64,000 nt of DNA from Bombella saccharophila. Its GTDB lineage: Bacteria; Pseudomonadota; Alphaproteobacteria; Acetobacterales; Acetobacteraceae. Every line of letters begins with the position of its first letter. Positions within the stretch are counted from its first letter, which is position 1. Where the stretch lies: assembly GCF_026385475.1 (NCBI RefSeq), contig NZ_JANIDW010000002.1:1-64000 (forward strand), in the 5' to 3' direction. Position numbers and translations under genes: made by a program. Below are positions 55,764-64,000 of the stretch, one piece after another. Below the pieces are notes generated by a model. The model was not told the DNA's origin, made no database searches, and saw nothing but the letters and a program-made list of their open reading frames with translations.

Positions 55764-57308
55764 ATGACGCAGAACATGATGAATGATGTTTCACAACAAA
55801 TTGCTGATGTTGTTGTTATCGGTACAGGGGCCGGTGGTGCCCCTCTTATAGCGCGGCTGGCCCAAGCAGGGCGAAAGGTCGTAGCGTTGGAAGCAGGACC
55901 GGCTTTTCAAGCGCGGTCCCATACGCCTGATGAGCCAACCGCGCAGGAGCTTTATTGGCTGCATGAGCGGCTCTCCGGTGGGAAGACCCCACAAGCCTTT
56001 GGTGGCAATAATAGCGGGACGGGCCTTGGGGGCTCTTTGCTTCATTACGGGGCATTTTTACCACGAATGGATAAGCGGGAGTTTCATCTCCATAGTGAGA
56101 CCGGCCAAGGGGTTGATTGGCCCTTCGGTGCTGAGGAGATTCAACCTTATATAGAGGAGGTTGAACGCTTTATCGGGGTTAGCGGCCCAGCGCATTATCC
56201 GTGGGATGAAAGCCGCCATTATGCCTATCCTCCTTTGGCCCCTAATGCAGCAGCCCTTAAAATGCGGAAAGCGTGCGATAATGTAGGGTTACGCCATGCG
56301 GATGGGCCTGTAGCTGTGATTTCGCAAGGGCGTGAGCAGCCTCATTTTGGTCATCGTGAAGGGTGTGTTAATTGCGGGGCCTGCCATCAAGGTTGCCGCA
56401 ATGGGGCGAAATCAGGTGTTGATAATACCTATTTACCGTTAGCTTGCGCTCATGGGGCGGAGTTGCGTCCCGGTTGTATGGCAACAGCTTTTGAGCGTGA
56501 TAGTCAGGGGCGGATTACAGCTGTCATTTATGTAAAAGATGGGCGAGAAGAACGGCAAAAATGTAAGGCTGTTGTTCTTGCCGCTGGGGCGGTGGAGACG
56601 GCTCGCTTATTACTGCATAATGGTCTGGCCAATAGCTCCGGCCAAGTGGGGCGGAATTACATGACACATGTCTCCACCCAAGTGTGGGGCGTGTTTGATG
56701 AGGAAATCCGGCCGAATAAAGGATACCCATCTCTTACGATTACTGAGGATATGCTCCGGCCTAAGGATGCGGATTTTGCGGGGGGTTATTTGCTACAATC
56801 CCTTGGTATGATGCCTCTGACATGGGCGGCAAATCTTGTGCGTGCTGATGGGCGGCGTGGTGAAGCTTTAAGCCAAACTTTGGCCGCCTATAATTATAGT
56901 GCCGGTATTGGGATGCATGGGGAGAGCCTCCCACGGGAGGAAAACCGCGTAACCCTCTCGGAGGAGAAAGACGCTTTTGGTCTGCCAAAACCGCGCATTG
57001 ATTACAGTTATGGCCCTAATGAGGAGGCCATGCACCGCCATGCTACCCGTCTGATGGTGAAGATGTGGGAGTCGATCGGGGCGAAGGATATACGGGTCAT
57101 AAGCCGTGCTGCCCATATGATTGGCACATGCCGTATGGGTAAAGATGCAGGCTCTGCGGTGGTTAATCCCTATGGCCGTAGTTTTGATATTGAGAATCTA
57201 TGGATAAGCGATCACTCTACCTTCCCTAGCTCTGGGGCGGCTAATCCTGCTTTGACCATTATGGCACTTTCCTTACGAACAGCGGATGCGCTGCTAAAGG
57301 TTGTGTAA
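55764..57308 (+). CDS. GMC-family FAD-dependent dehydrogenase
   Basis: A 514-residue flavoprotein of the GMC oxidoreductase group that oxidises sugars, sugar acids or alcohols. The FAD motif GTGAGG is at residues 20-25, and the C-terminal His-containing segments AHMIGTCRMG and DHSTFPSSGAANPALT are present. A cysteine cluster C201-x2-C204-x2-C207-x3-C211 (CVNCGACHQGC) recalls the iron-sulfur site of bacterial FAD-glucose dehydrogenase. There is no signal peptide, and no cytochrome c subunit gene follows. The small-subunit gene lies upstream. Electron acceptor and substrate are unknown. Confidence 0.8.
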   Translation: MTQNMMNDVSQQIADVVVIGTGAGGAPLIARLAQAGRKVVALEAGPAFQARSHTPDEPTAQELYWLHERLSGGKTPQAFGGNNSGTGLGGSLLHYGAFLPRMDKREFHLHSETGQGVDWPFGAEEIQPYIEEVERFIGVSGPAHYPWDESRHYAYPPLAPNAAALKMRKACDNVGLRHADGPVAVISQGREQPHFGHREGCVNCGACHQGCRNGAKSGVDNTYLPLACAHGAELRPGCMATAFERDSQGRITAVIYVKDGREERQKCKAVVLAAGAVETARLLLHNGLANSSGQVGRNYMTHVSTQVWGVFDEEIRPNKGYPSLTITEDMLRPKDADFAGGYLLQSLGMMPLTWAANLVRADGRRGEALSQTLAAYNYSAGIGMHGESLPREENRVTLSEEKDAFGLPKPRIDYSYGPNEEAMHRHATRLMVKMWESIGAKDIRVISRAAHMIGTCRMGKDAGSAVVNPYGRSFDIENLWISDHSTFPSSGAANPALTIMALSLRTADALLKVV

Positions 57309-57587
57309 GTATGATGATGTTAAGTGAGAGGGGGCGTCTTGACAGTATCGGCCCCTTTCACTTAATGAGGGGTCGGACCTTATGGAGGCGGCGTCCTGCC
57401 TAGCCTGCCGGGTCATTCCCTTCGCACCGGAAGGCAGTTTTGCCAGTCTTTCTTTAGAGAAACGTCATTTTGCTTGTCTCTATTGATTGGTAGTATTTGG
57501 GGGCCTTTATCGGCCCTTAGTCTGGACTTCCGTTTTCTTTCCTATTTTCACCCTTCGTGAGAGGGGCTTATCAAGGCGCATCATTTC
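57309..57587. promoter_or_regulatory. Leader region of rho
   Basis: The 279-bp gap before rho includes the hairpin GGGGCC-tttatc-GGCCC at about 57500 and a GC-rich stretch (57385-57450) with CTGCC and GGCAG arms. Rho is autoregulated by premature termination in other bacteria, and this long leader would allow that. No riboswitch class is recognised and no promoter pair is certain. Confidence 0.4.
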
Positions 57588-58898
57588 ATGCATCTCGCCG
57601 AATTGAAGAAGAAATCTCCCGCTGATCTATTGGCTTTTGCTGAAGAATTGGAGGTTGAGAATGCCTCATCCCTGCGGAAGCAGGATATGATGTTCGCTAT
57701 TCTCAAAACTCTTGCCGAGCGTGAACAGGCTATTTACGGCGAGGGCACTCTTGAGATTTTGCCGGATGGTTTTGGCTTCCTTCGTAGCCCAGAGGCAAAC
57801 TACCTTCCCGGCCCTGATGATATTTACGTCTCCCCTGCGCAAGTGCGGCGTTTTGCCTTGCGGCCGGGTGATACGGTGGAAGGGGAAATCCGCGCCCCAC
57901 GGGATGGCGAGCGTTATTTTGCCCTGCAAAATGTCAATACGATCAATTTTGAAGCCCCAGAGCAAGTCCGCACGCGGATTAATTTTGATAACCTAACACC
58001 GCTCTTTCCTGAGCGTCCTTTGCGGATGGAGACAGAGCAGCAAGATGCTGTTAATGCCGCCCCTGCCCCAGCAAAAAGCAAGGGACGGGACCGTAAAGAC
58101 CAAAAAGATTATACCTCCCGCGTGATTGACCTTGTCGCTCCTATTGGGATGGGCCAGCGTGCGTTGATTGTCGCCCCCCCGCGGACGGGTAAGACGGTCA
58201 TGCTGCAAAGCATTGCGGCCTCTATCTCGGCAAATCATCCTGATGTGTTCCTCATTGTTCTGCTTATTGATGAGCGACCTGAGGAAGTGACAGACATGGC
58301 CCGCTCTGTGCGCGGTGAGGTTGTGTCCTCCACCTTTGATGAACCCGCTCATCGCCATGTGCAGGTGACGGAAATGGTGTTGGAGAAAGCCAAACGTCTT
58401 GTTGAGCATAAGCGCGATGTGGTCATCTTGTTAGATTCCATCACACGTCTTGCGCGTGCCTATAACACGGTTGTGCCGTCATCTGGTAAGGTGTTGACCG
58501 GTGGTGTGGATGCTAATGCCCTCCAACGGCCTAAACGCTTCTTCGGTGCGGCGCGTAATATTGAGGAAGGCGGCTCCCTTACCATTATCGCTACAGCCTT
58601 GATTGATACAGGCTCCCGTATGGATGAGGTCATCTTCGAAGAGTTTAAGGGTACAGGTAACTCCGAGCTGATGTTGGATCGTAAATTGGCTGATAAGCGG
58701 ACCTTCCCCGCTATCGACATCACCAAGTCCGGCACGCGTAAGGAGGAGCTATTGGTGGATCGTGCCTCCCTCTCCAAAATGTGGGTCCTTCGCCGTATCT
58801 TGGCTCCCATGGGCACGATGGATGCTATGGACTTCCTGCTTGATAAGCTGCGCTATAGCAAGACAAATCAGGATTTCTTCGATGCGATGAATAACTAG
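57588..58898 (+). CDS. rho: Transcription termination factor Rho
   Basis: A 436-residue hexameric RNA helicase that ends transcription at Rho-dependent sites. The N-terminal RNA-binding domain has [16 protein letters not shown] and the cold-shock-like GFGFLRSP; the ATPase core has Walker [11 protein letters not shown], Walker [17 protein letters not shown] and the Q-loop/R-loop [15 protein letters not shown]. The protein is full length without inserts. It is followed by a bidirectional terminator, so it stands alone. Confidence 0.97.
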   Translation: MHLAELKKKSPADLLAFAEELEVENASSLRKQDMMFAILKTLAEREQAIYGEGTLEILPDGFGFLRSPEANYLPGPDDIYVSPAQVRRFALRPGDTVEGEIRAPRDGERYFALQNVNTINFEAPEQVRTRINFDNLTPLFPERPLRMETEQQDAVNAAPAPAKSKGRDRKDQKDYTSRVIDLVAPIGMGQRALIVAPPRTGKTVMLQSIAASISANHPDVFLIVLLIDERPEEVTDMARSVRGEVVSSTFDEPAHRHVQVTEMVLEKAKRLVEHKRDVVILLDSITRLARAYNTVVPSSGKVLTGGVDANALQRPKRFFGAARNIEEGGSLTIIATALIDTGSRMDEVIFEEFKGTGNSELMLDRKLADKRTFPAIDITKSGTRKEELLVDRASLSKMWVLRRILAPMGTMDAMDFLLDKLRYSKTNQDFFDAMNN

Positions 58899-58923
58899 AT
58901 TATTATAGTTAGTAAGTTGCTGC

Positions 58924-58961
58924 AAAAAAGGCAGGCCTTCATTAAGGGGCCTGCCTTTTTT
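58924..58961. terminator. Bidirectional terminator between rho and the cyd operon
   Basis: The arms AAAAAAGGCAGGCC and GGGCCTGCCTTTTTT form a stable stem with T-runs on both strands between the convergent rho and cydX-like genes. Confidence 0.9.
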
Positions 58962-58990
58962 ATAACGGGTCTATGTTAGTGGGCTGTCCT

Positions 58991-59140
58991 TCAATGAGGG
59001 ATCAACATATGGAGCAGGCTGGCCACCAGAATAATGGTGACCGTGCCCGCTATCCAGAGGCTGAGGAACCAGCCTAGACGCTTACAAAAAGAAGTGGGAA
59101 CCTTTTTTGCATCATATGTGATGAATTTAGTGATATCCAT
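58991..59140 (-). CDS. DUF2474-family small subunit of the bd-type oxidase (CydX-like)
   Basis: A 49-residue single-membrane-helix protein. A short N-terminal cytosolic part (MDITKFITYDAKK) is followed by RRLGW-like RLGWFLSLWIAGTVTI and a helix to residue 45, matching the DUF2474 family that sits behind cyanide-insensitive oxidase genes. The start overlaps the cydB end by 14 bases, so it is made with CydAB; such subunits steady the heme region. A longer frame from 59227 lies inside cydB and is not needed. Confidence 0.75.
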   Translation of the reverse strand: MDITKFITYDAKKVPTSFCKRLGWFLSLWIAGTVTIILVASLLHMLIPH

Positions 59141-60146
59141 CGGCTTTGGTGACCTTTCCACGGAAGAGATAGTAAGAATAAATTGAGTATCCTGTAATGA
59201 TAGGGAGTAAGATAACGGTCCCAACAAGTTGGAAGAGCTGGCTGGGAACAGGTGATGCTACATCCCACAGGGTTAATGTTGGGGGAACAGCGTAGGGCCA
59301 GATGGTGATAGCTAGCCCCACCAAACTTAGTAGGAACCATCCTATAGTGCAGAGGAAGGGTGTAATAGTGTGGTCTTTATCCAAACTGTGCCACATCATA
59401 AACCCAAATAGGGCTACGAGTAGCGGGACAGGCAGGCCGAATAGAATGTTCGGGAAAGCAAGCCAGTGATGAAGATAGGGCGCATGGAGGAAAGGCGTCC
59501 AACAGCTAACGGCAATGATGCAAAGAAGCATTAGGATAGATAGCCGTTTAGACCAACGGCGGCATTGTGCTTCTAGCTCATCGGATGTGCGCCAGACCAA
59601 CCATGTTGTGCCTAAAAGGGCATAGCCGATGATGACAGAGAGGCCACAAAGAACACTAAAGGGTGTTAGCCAATCCATTGGGCCACCGGCAAAAGCACCG
59701 TCATGAGTGTGGATTCCTTGGACATAGCCTCCAAGAATACATCCTTGGCAAAAGGATGCGAGCATGGAGCCTGCCATGAAGCCCTTGTTCCAGAATGTCC
59801 GGTAACCGGGGGAGTGCGCCATGATGCGGAACTCAAAGGCAACACCACGGAAGATTAGGGCACCCAGCATTATGATGATGGGAATATAAAAAGCGGGTAG
59901 TAATGTACTGTAAGCACCGGGGAAAACACCAAATAATGTTGCACCCCCTAAAACCATCCATGTCTCATTACCATCCCAGACAGGGGCAATGGTGTTGATC
60001 ATAACATCGCGGTGCTCTGGCTTTTTCTCAAAAGCAAAGAGCATACCAATGCCTAAGTCAAAACCATCCAGAATGACATAGATAGAGATGGCTAGAATGA
60101 CGATGAAAGCCCAGATGAAGGGCAAATAATAAGCAAGACCGGACAT
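59127..60146 (-). CDS. cydB: Cytochrome bd-type ubiquinol oxidase subunit II
   Basis: A 339-residue membrane subunit with eight or nine helices. It contains WAFIVILAISIYVILDGFDLG and the conserved GNETWMV that define subunit II. It pairs with CydA to reduce oxygen to water without pumping protons. The operon order is cydA-cydB-small subunit; the gap to cydA is 1 base. The cyanide-insensitive (CIO) group is likely from the DUF2474 partner. Confidence 0.93.
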   Translation of the reverse strand: MSGLAYYLPFIWAFIVILAISIYVILDGFDLGIGMLFAFEKKPEHRDVMINTIAPVWDGNETWMVLGGATLFGVFPGAYSTLLPAFYIPIIIMLGALIFRGVAFEFRIMAHSPGYRTFWNKGFMAGSMLASFCQGCILGGYVQGIHTHDGAFAGGPMDWLTPFSVLCGLSVIIGYALLGTTWLVWRTSDELEAQCRRWSKRLSILMLLCIIAVSCWTPFLHAPYLHHWLAFPNILFGLPVPLLVALFGFMMWHSLDKDHTITPFLCTIGWFLLSLVGLAITIWPYAVPPTLTLWDVASPVPSQLFQLVGTVILLPIITGYSIYSYYLFRGKVTKADGYH

Positions 60147-60147
60147 G

Positions 60148-61563
60148 TCAGGGCACCTCTTTGTTATGAGAGACCGTATGGTGATGACTACCTAGAATCA
60201 TGGTGTCATCATGAGTGTTATCGGTGGCTTCTGGGGCGGTTCTGAGCAGACGGACGAGCATGAGAAGGCCAGAGCCAAAGACAAAAACATAAATCACGAC
60301 AAAAAAGAGCATGGAGAAAGACAGGCTAGAGAGAGCAAGGGGTGAGGCACTGTCTTCTGTGCGGAGTAAGCCGTACACAGTCCATGGTTGGCGGCCTACC
60401 TCGGTGGTGACCCAGCCGCAGAGCAATGCAACAAAGCCGGCCGGGGCCATGATGAGCATTACCCGCAAGAAGAGTGGATGTGTAAAAAACCGTCCCCTAT
60501 GGCGTAGCCAGAGTGACCATAAACCACAGAGCAGCATAATCCCTCCCAAGGCAACCATGATGCGGAAGGAGAAGAATACAATTGGCGAGGGGGCCCGTTG
60601 GTCTGCTGGATAATCTTTTAACCCGGGGACTTTGCCATTAATGTCATGGGTAAGGATGAGAGAGCCAAGTAGTGGGACACTTATGGCATAATCTGTATGC
60701 TCGGTCTTCATGTTCGGGATGCCAAAGAGCAGTTCGGGAGCCCGTCTCTCACTTATCCAGTCTCCTTCTATCGCTGCAACCTTAGCGGGTTGATATTTCA
60801 GGGTATTTAGCCCGTGCATATCACCTGCCAAGATTTGGAGCGGGGCTGTGGCGACAATCATCCAAAGGGAGAGGGAGAACATAAGGCGGACTGTACCATC
60901 AGCCTGTATTTTGTTCTTTTTCGCTTTGAGCAGATGCCACGCTCCAGCCGCCGCTACAGTAAAGGCGACAGAGAGCATAGCGGCCAGTCCCATATGGATG
61001 ATCCGATAGGGGAATGACGGATTAAAAATAATGGCCAGCCAATCTTTTGGTAAAAAATGGCCGGTTTTAGGGTCGATGATATAGCCTTGCGGGGTTTGCA
61101 TCCATGAGTTTGACGCAAGGATCCATGTCATGGAGATGAGTGTTCCCGTGGTGACAGCACAAGTGGCAAAGAAGTGCATTTTGCGCCCAACTCGGTTTAG
61201 CCCGAAAAGCATAACACCAAGGAAGCCTGCCTCCATGAAGAAGGCTGTCATAACCTCATAGGAGAGTAGAACACCGGTGATCGGTCCTGCTTTGGCGGAG
61301 AATCTAGCCCAGTTTGTGCCGAATTCGTAAGCCATAACGATCCCGGAGACGACACCCATCCCAAAGACGATTGAAAAGACCTTCAACCAATATTTAAAGA
61401 GATTTAAATAACGATTATCAGTCGTTCTTAACCACATCCCTTCAAGAAATGTGAGAAAAACAGATAGTCCGATTGAAAATGCAGGAAATATTATATGTAC
61501 GCCAACGGTAAGTGCAAATTGTATTCGTGCGATTATCAGGGGTATATTATGGTCGGTAACCAT
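60148..61563 (-). CDS. cydA: Cytochrome bd-type ubiquinol oxidase subunit I
   Basis: A 471-residue subunit that oxidises ubiquinol and carries hemes b558, b595 and d. The heme ligand histidine is H23 in GVHIIFPAFS; a second histidine follows in RIIHMGLAAML. The quinol-binding Q-loop contains LAGDMHGLNTLKYQ and is short, as in the CIO-type enzymes of Gluconobacter and Pseudomonas. The start ATG (MVTDHN) is preceded by a 226-bp AT-rich gap where the oxygen- or redox-linked promoter must lie. Confidence 0.94.
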   Translation of the reverse strand: MVTDHNIPLIIARIQFALTVGVHIIFPAFSIGLSVFLTFLEGMWLRTTDNRYLNLFKYWLKVFSIVFGMGVVSGIVMAYEFGTNWARFSAKAGPITGVLLSYEVMTAFFMEAGFLGVMLFGLNRVGRKMHFFATCAVTTGTLISMTWILASNSWMQTPQGYIIDPKTGHFLPKDWLAIIFNPSFPYRIIHMGLAAMLSVAFTVAAAGAWHLLKAKKNKIQADGTVRLMFSLSLWMIVATAPLQILAGDMHGLNTLKYQPAKVAAIEGDWISERRAPELLFGIPNMKTEHTDYAISVPLLGSLILTHDINGKVPGLKDYPADQRAPSPIVFFSFRIMVALGGIMLLCGLWSLWLRHRGRFFTHPLFLRVMLIMAPAGFVALLCGWVTTEVGRQPWTVYGLLRTEDSASPLALSSLSFSMLFFVVIYVFVFGSGLLMLVRLLRTAPEATDNTHDDTMILGSHHHTVSHNKEVP

Positions 61564-61789
61564 AAATAATCGTTCCTTTCCGTTAAATTAGGAAGACTCC
61601 ATAGTTTTTCGTTATTGGACTTATGAGACATTATAAAATTGGTTTTATTTTTTCTGTGATAGGTATTGTTTACGTAATGGGTATTGGTACTTGTTAAATG
61701 CCCGTTTTTGGCAGATGAGGCAGGTATGGAAAAGCTATTATTACAATTTTTTATGGAGTTTATAGGGTATGTTTTATAACAGTCCGTTT

Positions 61790-62251
61790 TTACGGGGTGA
61801 GCATCTCGCGCTCTAAGTCGAGCAGGAAGGCTTTGCTCTCGGCTCCTTCAAAACCGCTATAATCGCCGTAGTTTTTGCCATGAGAGGGTAATACGCGATG
61901 GCAGGGGATGAGGATAAGCAACGGGTTGCGCGCTACGGCTTGGCCGATGGATTGCGGGCTACCGCCGATGCTGCGGGCTAGCTCGGCATAGCTGCGGGTT
62001 TGGCCATGGGGAATTGTGCGTAAGGCAGCCCATACGCGCTCTTGATAGGCTGTACCACACAGCATGAGCGGGATGGATTGGAAATCCACCACTTTGCCAT
62101 CAAAATAATCCTGCATCATGTCTCGTACCTGAAGCAGGAGTGGGGTTTCACTCTGGTCGCGTCCCCAGCCTTCATCAAGGGAGACGATGCGCCCGTCCTC
62201 TTCGCTAAGAGTGAGGGCACCAAGGGGGGAATGAAAAGAAAGCTGTGGCAT
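61790..62251 (-). CDS. ogt: Methylated-DNA--[protein]-cysteine S-methyltransferase
   Basis: A 153-residue suicide repair protein that takes the methyl group from O6-methylguanine onto its own cysteine. The acceptor motif IPCHRVL and the helix-turn-helix [15 protein letters not shown] are intact. The ATG at 62251 gives the family start ([15 protein letters not shown]); a TTG start at 62287 is less likely. It is divergent from mnmE. Confidence 0.9.
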   Translation of the reverse strand: MPQLSFHSPLGALTLSEEDGRIVSLDEGWGRDQSETPLLLQVRDMMQDYFDGKVVDFQSIPLMLCGTAYQERVWAALRTIPHGQTRSYAELARSIGGSPQSIGQAVARNPLLILIPCHRVLPSHGKNYGDYSGFEGAESKAFLLDLEREMLTP

Positions 62252-62327
62252 AAGCTCTAAGCTGCCTGTTTTAGTGATGAGCGTCAATTCTTTCTACAAA
62301 ACGCTGCTTTTCTGGCAGGAGTGCTGT

Positions 62328-63632
62328 ATGAAAGGCGGCATGAACATATCTGGCGCATCCACTCACACAATTTTTGCTATAGCGACAGGCTCCGTGCAGG
62401 GGGCGATTGCGGTTATGCGGGTAAGCGGGCCGGAGAGTGGTAAGATTTTAAAGGCATTATGCGGGGTTTTACCGCCGCCGCGTCATGCTAGCGTGCGGGC
62501 CTTAACATATGAGGGGGATGTGTTAGACCATGCCCTTATCTTATGGTTGCCGGGGCCGCGCTCTTATACAGGGGAAGATAGTTTTGAGCTGCACCTCCAT
62601 GCTGGCCCGGCGATTATAGAGGCCGTAGCGCAGGCTCTTGTGCATCTTGGTGGCCGCCCTGCTGAGCCGGGGGAGTTTACCCGCAGGGCTGTCCAAGCGG
62701 GGCGGATGGATATTCTCCAAGCGGAAGCGATTGCGGATTTAATTGAGGCGGAAACACAAGCGCAGCGTCATCAAGCCTTGCGGCAAGCTGATGGGGCATT
62801 AAGCCAGCTTTATACAGGATGGGCAGCGCGATTGCGGCAGATTTTAGCCCAACAGGAAGCGTTGATTGACTTCCCCGATGAGGAGCTTCCCCCAGAGGTG
62901 GAGGGTGCCCTTATAGAAGATTGTCGGGTTTTAGCGCAGGAGATGCAGGCTCATCTTGCTGATGAGCGGGGCGAGATTGTGCGGGACGGGTTGAAGATTG
63001 TGCTCGCTGGGGCCCCAAATGTCGGGAAGTCGAGTTTGCTTAATGCTCTTAGTGGGCAGGATGCAGCCATCGTGACGCAAAAAGCTGGCACAACGAGGGA
63101 TGCGATAAGTGTTGAGTGGATGATTGAGGGGATTCGGGTTCGCTTGATTGATACAGCAGGGTTACGCGAGACAGAGGATGAGATTGAGGCTGAAGGCATC
63201 CGCCGGACCATGCAGCATGTGGAGAAGGCGGATGTATTGTTTCATCTCGTCGGGCCGGGGGATGAGACGCCTTTGCTCGCCCCCCATGCTGTAAAATTAC
63301 GCACTAAAACAGACCTGACTCCGGCTCAAGGAGGTGAACTTGGGGTGCATACGCAGGATGAGGCCGGTTTAACCCCCTTGCGTGAATGGCTAAAAGCACA
63401 TCTTGCCACGCTTATGGCACAACGTGGCACACCGCCTTTAACGCGGGCGCGCCATCGTGCAGGGTTGCAGGAGGCGCAGCAGCATCTTACCCATGCGTTG
63501 GAGGCCTCATGGCCGGAGGTACGCGGGGAGGAGTTGCGCTTAGCAATGCAGGCTATAGGGCGGCTGACAGGCCATGTGGATGTAGAGGCCCTGCTCGATA
63601 CAATTTTCGGCCAGTTTTGTATAGGAAAGTAA
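62328..63632 (+). CDS. mnmE: tRNA uridine-5-carboxymethylaminomethyl modification GTPase MnmE
   Basis: A 434-residue GTPase that, with MnmG, modifies the wobble uridine of several tRNAs. An N-terminal folate-binding domain ([20 protein letters not shown]) is followed by a helical domain and the G domain with P-loop GAPNVGKSS. The C-terminal CIGK motif is intact. An AGGAG lies 6 bases before the ATG at 62328, so I prefer it to a farther-upstream start (62274) or to the ATG at 62340. mnmG follows 9 bases later, as is usual. Confidence 0.95.
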   Translation: MKGGMNISGASTHTIFAIATGSVQGAIAVMRVSGPESGKILKALCGVLPPPRHASVRALTYEGDVLDHALILWLPGPRSYTGEDSFELHLHAGPAIIEAVAQALVHLGGRPAEPGEFTRRAVQAGRMDILQAEAIADLIEAETQAQRHQALRQADGALSQLYTGWAARLRQILAQQEALIDFPDEELPPEVEGALIEDCRVLAQEMQAHLADERGEIVRDGLKIVLAGAPNVGKSSLLNALSGQDAAIVTQKAGTTRDAISVEWMIEGIRVRLIDTAGLRETEDEIEAEGIRRTMQHVEKADVLFHLVGPGDETPLLAPHAVKLRTKTDLTPAQGGELGVHTQDEAGLTPLREWLKAHLATLMAQRGTPPLTRARHRAGLQEAQQHLTHALEASWPEVRGEELRLAMQAIGRLTGHVDVEALLDTIFGQFCIGK

Positions 63633-63641
63633 CATTACGGC

Positions 63642-64000
63642 ATGAGTACATCACATACGCAACGCTATGATGTTATCGTCGTGGGGGGCGGCCATGCAGG
63701 GACGGAAGCCGCCGCCGCCGCGGCCCGTTTTGGGGCAGACACATTGCTTTTAACCCATAAGCTGGACACGATAGGCAGCATGTCGTGCAACCCAGCGATT
63801 GGGGGCATTGGTAAAGGCCATCTCGTGCGGGAGATTGATGCCTTTGATGGCCTGATGGGCAAAGCAGCGGACCAAGCGGGGATTCATTTTAAGCTGCTTA
63901 ATCGCTCCAAAGGGCCGGCGGTGCATGGCCCGCGTGCGCAGGCGGATCGGTCCTTATACCGGGCGGCGATTCAGGGGCTTTTGGCCCAAACCCCTCATCT
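63642..64000 (+). CDS. mnmG: tRNA uridine-5-carboxymethylaminomethyl modification enzyme MnmG, partial
   Basis: The first 119 residues of MnmG (GidA), cut by the window end. The FAD motif [12 protein letters not shown] is at about residues 14-25 and the conserved [15 protein letters not shown] segment follows. It works with MnmE to install the carboxymethylaminomethyl group on wobble uridine. In alphaproteobacteria rsmG, parA and parB commonly follow it, and the pair lies near the origin. Confidence 0.95.
   Translation, partial: MSTSHTQRYDVIVVGGGHAGTEAAAAAARFGADTLLLTHKLDTIGSMSCNPAIGGIGKGHLVREIDAFDGLMGKAADQAGIHFKLLNRSKGPAVHGPRAQADRSLYRAAIQGLLAQTPH

Noticed and set aside
55788-55803. Third parS-like site within the GMC gene start (TGTTTCACAACAAA)
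   Set aside because: Only the left half-site matches; the right half is lost.

Overview
The window looks like chromosomal DNA of an acetic acid bacterium (Alphaproteobacteria, Acetobacteraceae) of middling GC. The case rests on content: a separate F0 ATP synthase operon (I-a-c-b'-b) without the F1 genes, a cyanide-insensitive-type bd oxidase with its DUF2474 small subunit, a GMC dehydrogenase with a gluconate-dehydrogenase subunit-3 partner, UbiK and a COQ9-like protein, two MCE/Mla lipid transport loci, and rho, mnmE and mnmG close together as is common near alphaproteobacterial origins. I cannot name the genus. Almost all of it is core genome; I see no insertion sequence, prophage or CRISPR array.

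Layout. 0-10 kb: mostly minus-strand housekeeping (sugar epimerase, DUF192, MBL hydrolase, rlmH, rsfS, nadD, ychF, pth, rplY, pgeF, lgt, hldD) plus one plus-strand CHAP protein. 10-13 kb: ubiK, proC, a COQ9/TetR-like gene, tRNA-Gln and an RTX-like secreted protein. 13-17.6 kb (minus): nadE, dsbB, DUF2155, an 89-residue unknown, mlaD. 17.8-28.1 kb (plus): a TSCPD protein related only to the C-terminus of class II ribonucleotide reductase, F0 ATP synthase, two lipid-linked-sugar glycosyltransferases, and an Mla/Pqi operon. 28.2-38.3 kb: tRNA-Ala, yggT, an outer-membrane protein, tldD, glnA, a ROK kinase, gcvT, panB and spermidine synthesis (speE, speD). 38.5-45 kb: ilvC, ilvB, miaA, serB, a DciA-like gene, mutY. 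45-55 kb: wrbA, LysR, pirin, catalase, CorA-type transporter, ahcY, DUF3597, an unusual odhB. 55-64 kb: GMC dehydrogenase, rho, cydAB with its microprotein, ogt, mnmE, start of mnmG.

The most notable signal is larger than a gene. The top strand is C-rich up to about 55 kb and G-rich after about 55.8 kb, and minus-strand genes on both sides follow the change. The switch coincides with a 419-bp gene-free stretch that holds an AT-rich run, several DnaA-box-like 9-mers and ten GTAC tetramers in 200 bp arranged as hairpins. Two ParB parS-like palindromes lie 8 and 10 kb to the left, a DciA-like (helicase loader family) gene is beside one of them, and rho-mnmE-mnmG lie to the right. Together these suggest that the chromosomal replication origin is in this window.

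Other oddities: ilvB is followed directly by ilvC with no ilvN; the E2 succinyltransferase lacks the peripheral-subunit-binding domain and has no E1 or E3 gene beside it; the GMC dehydrogenase and its small subunit lack a cytochrome partner and any Tat signal.
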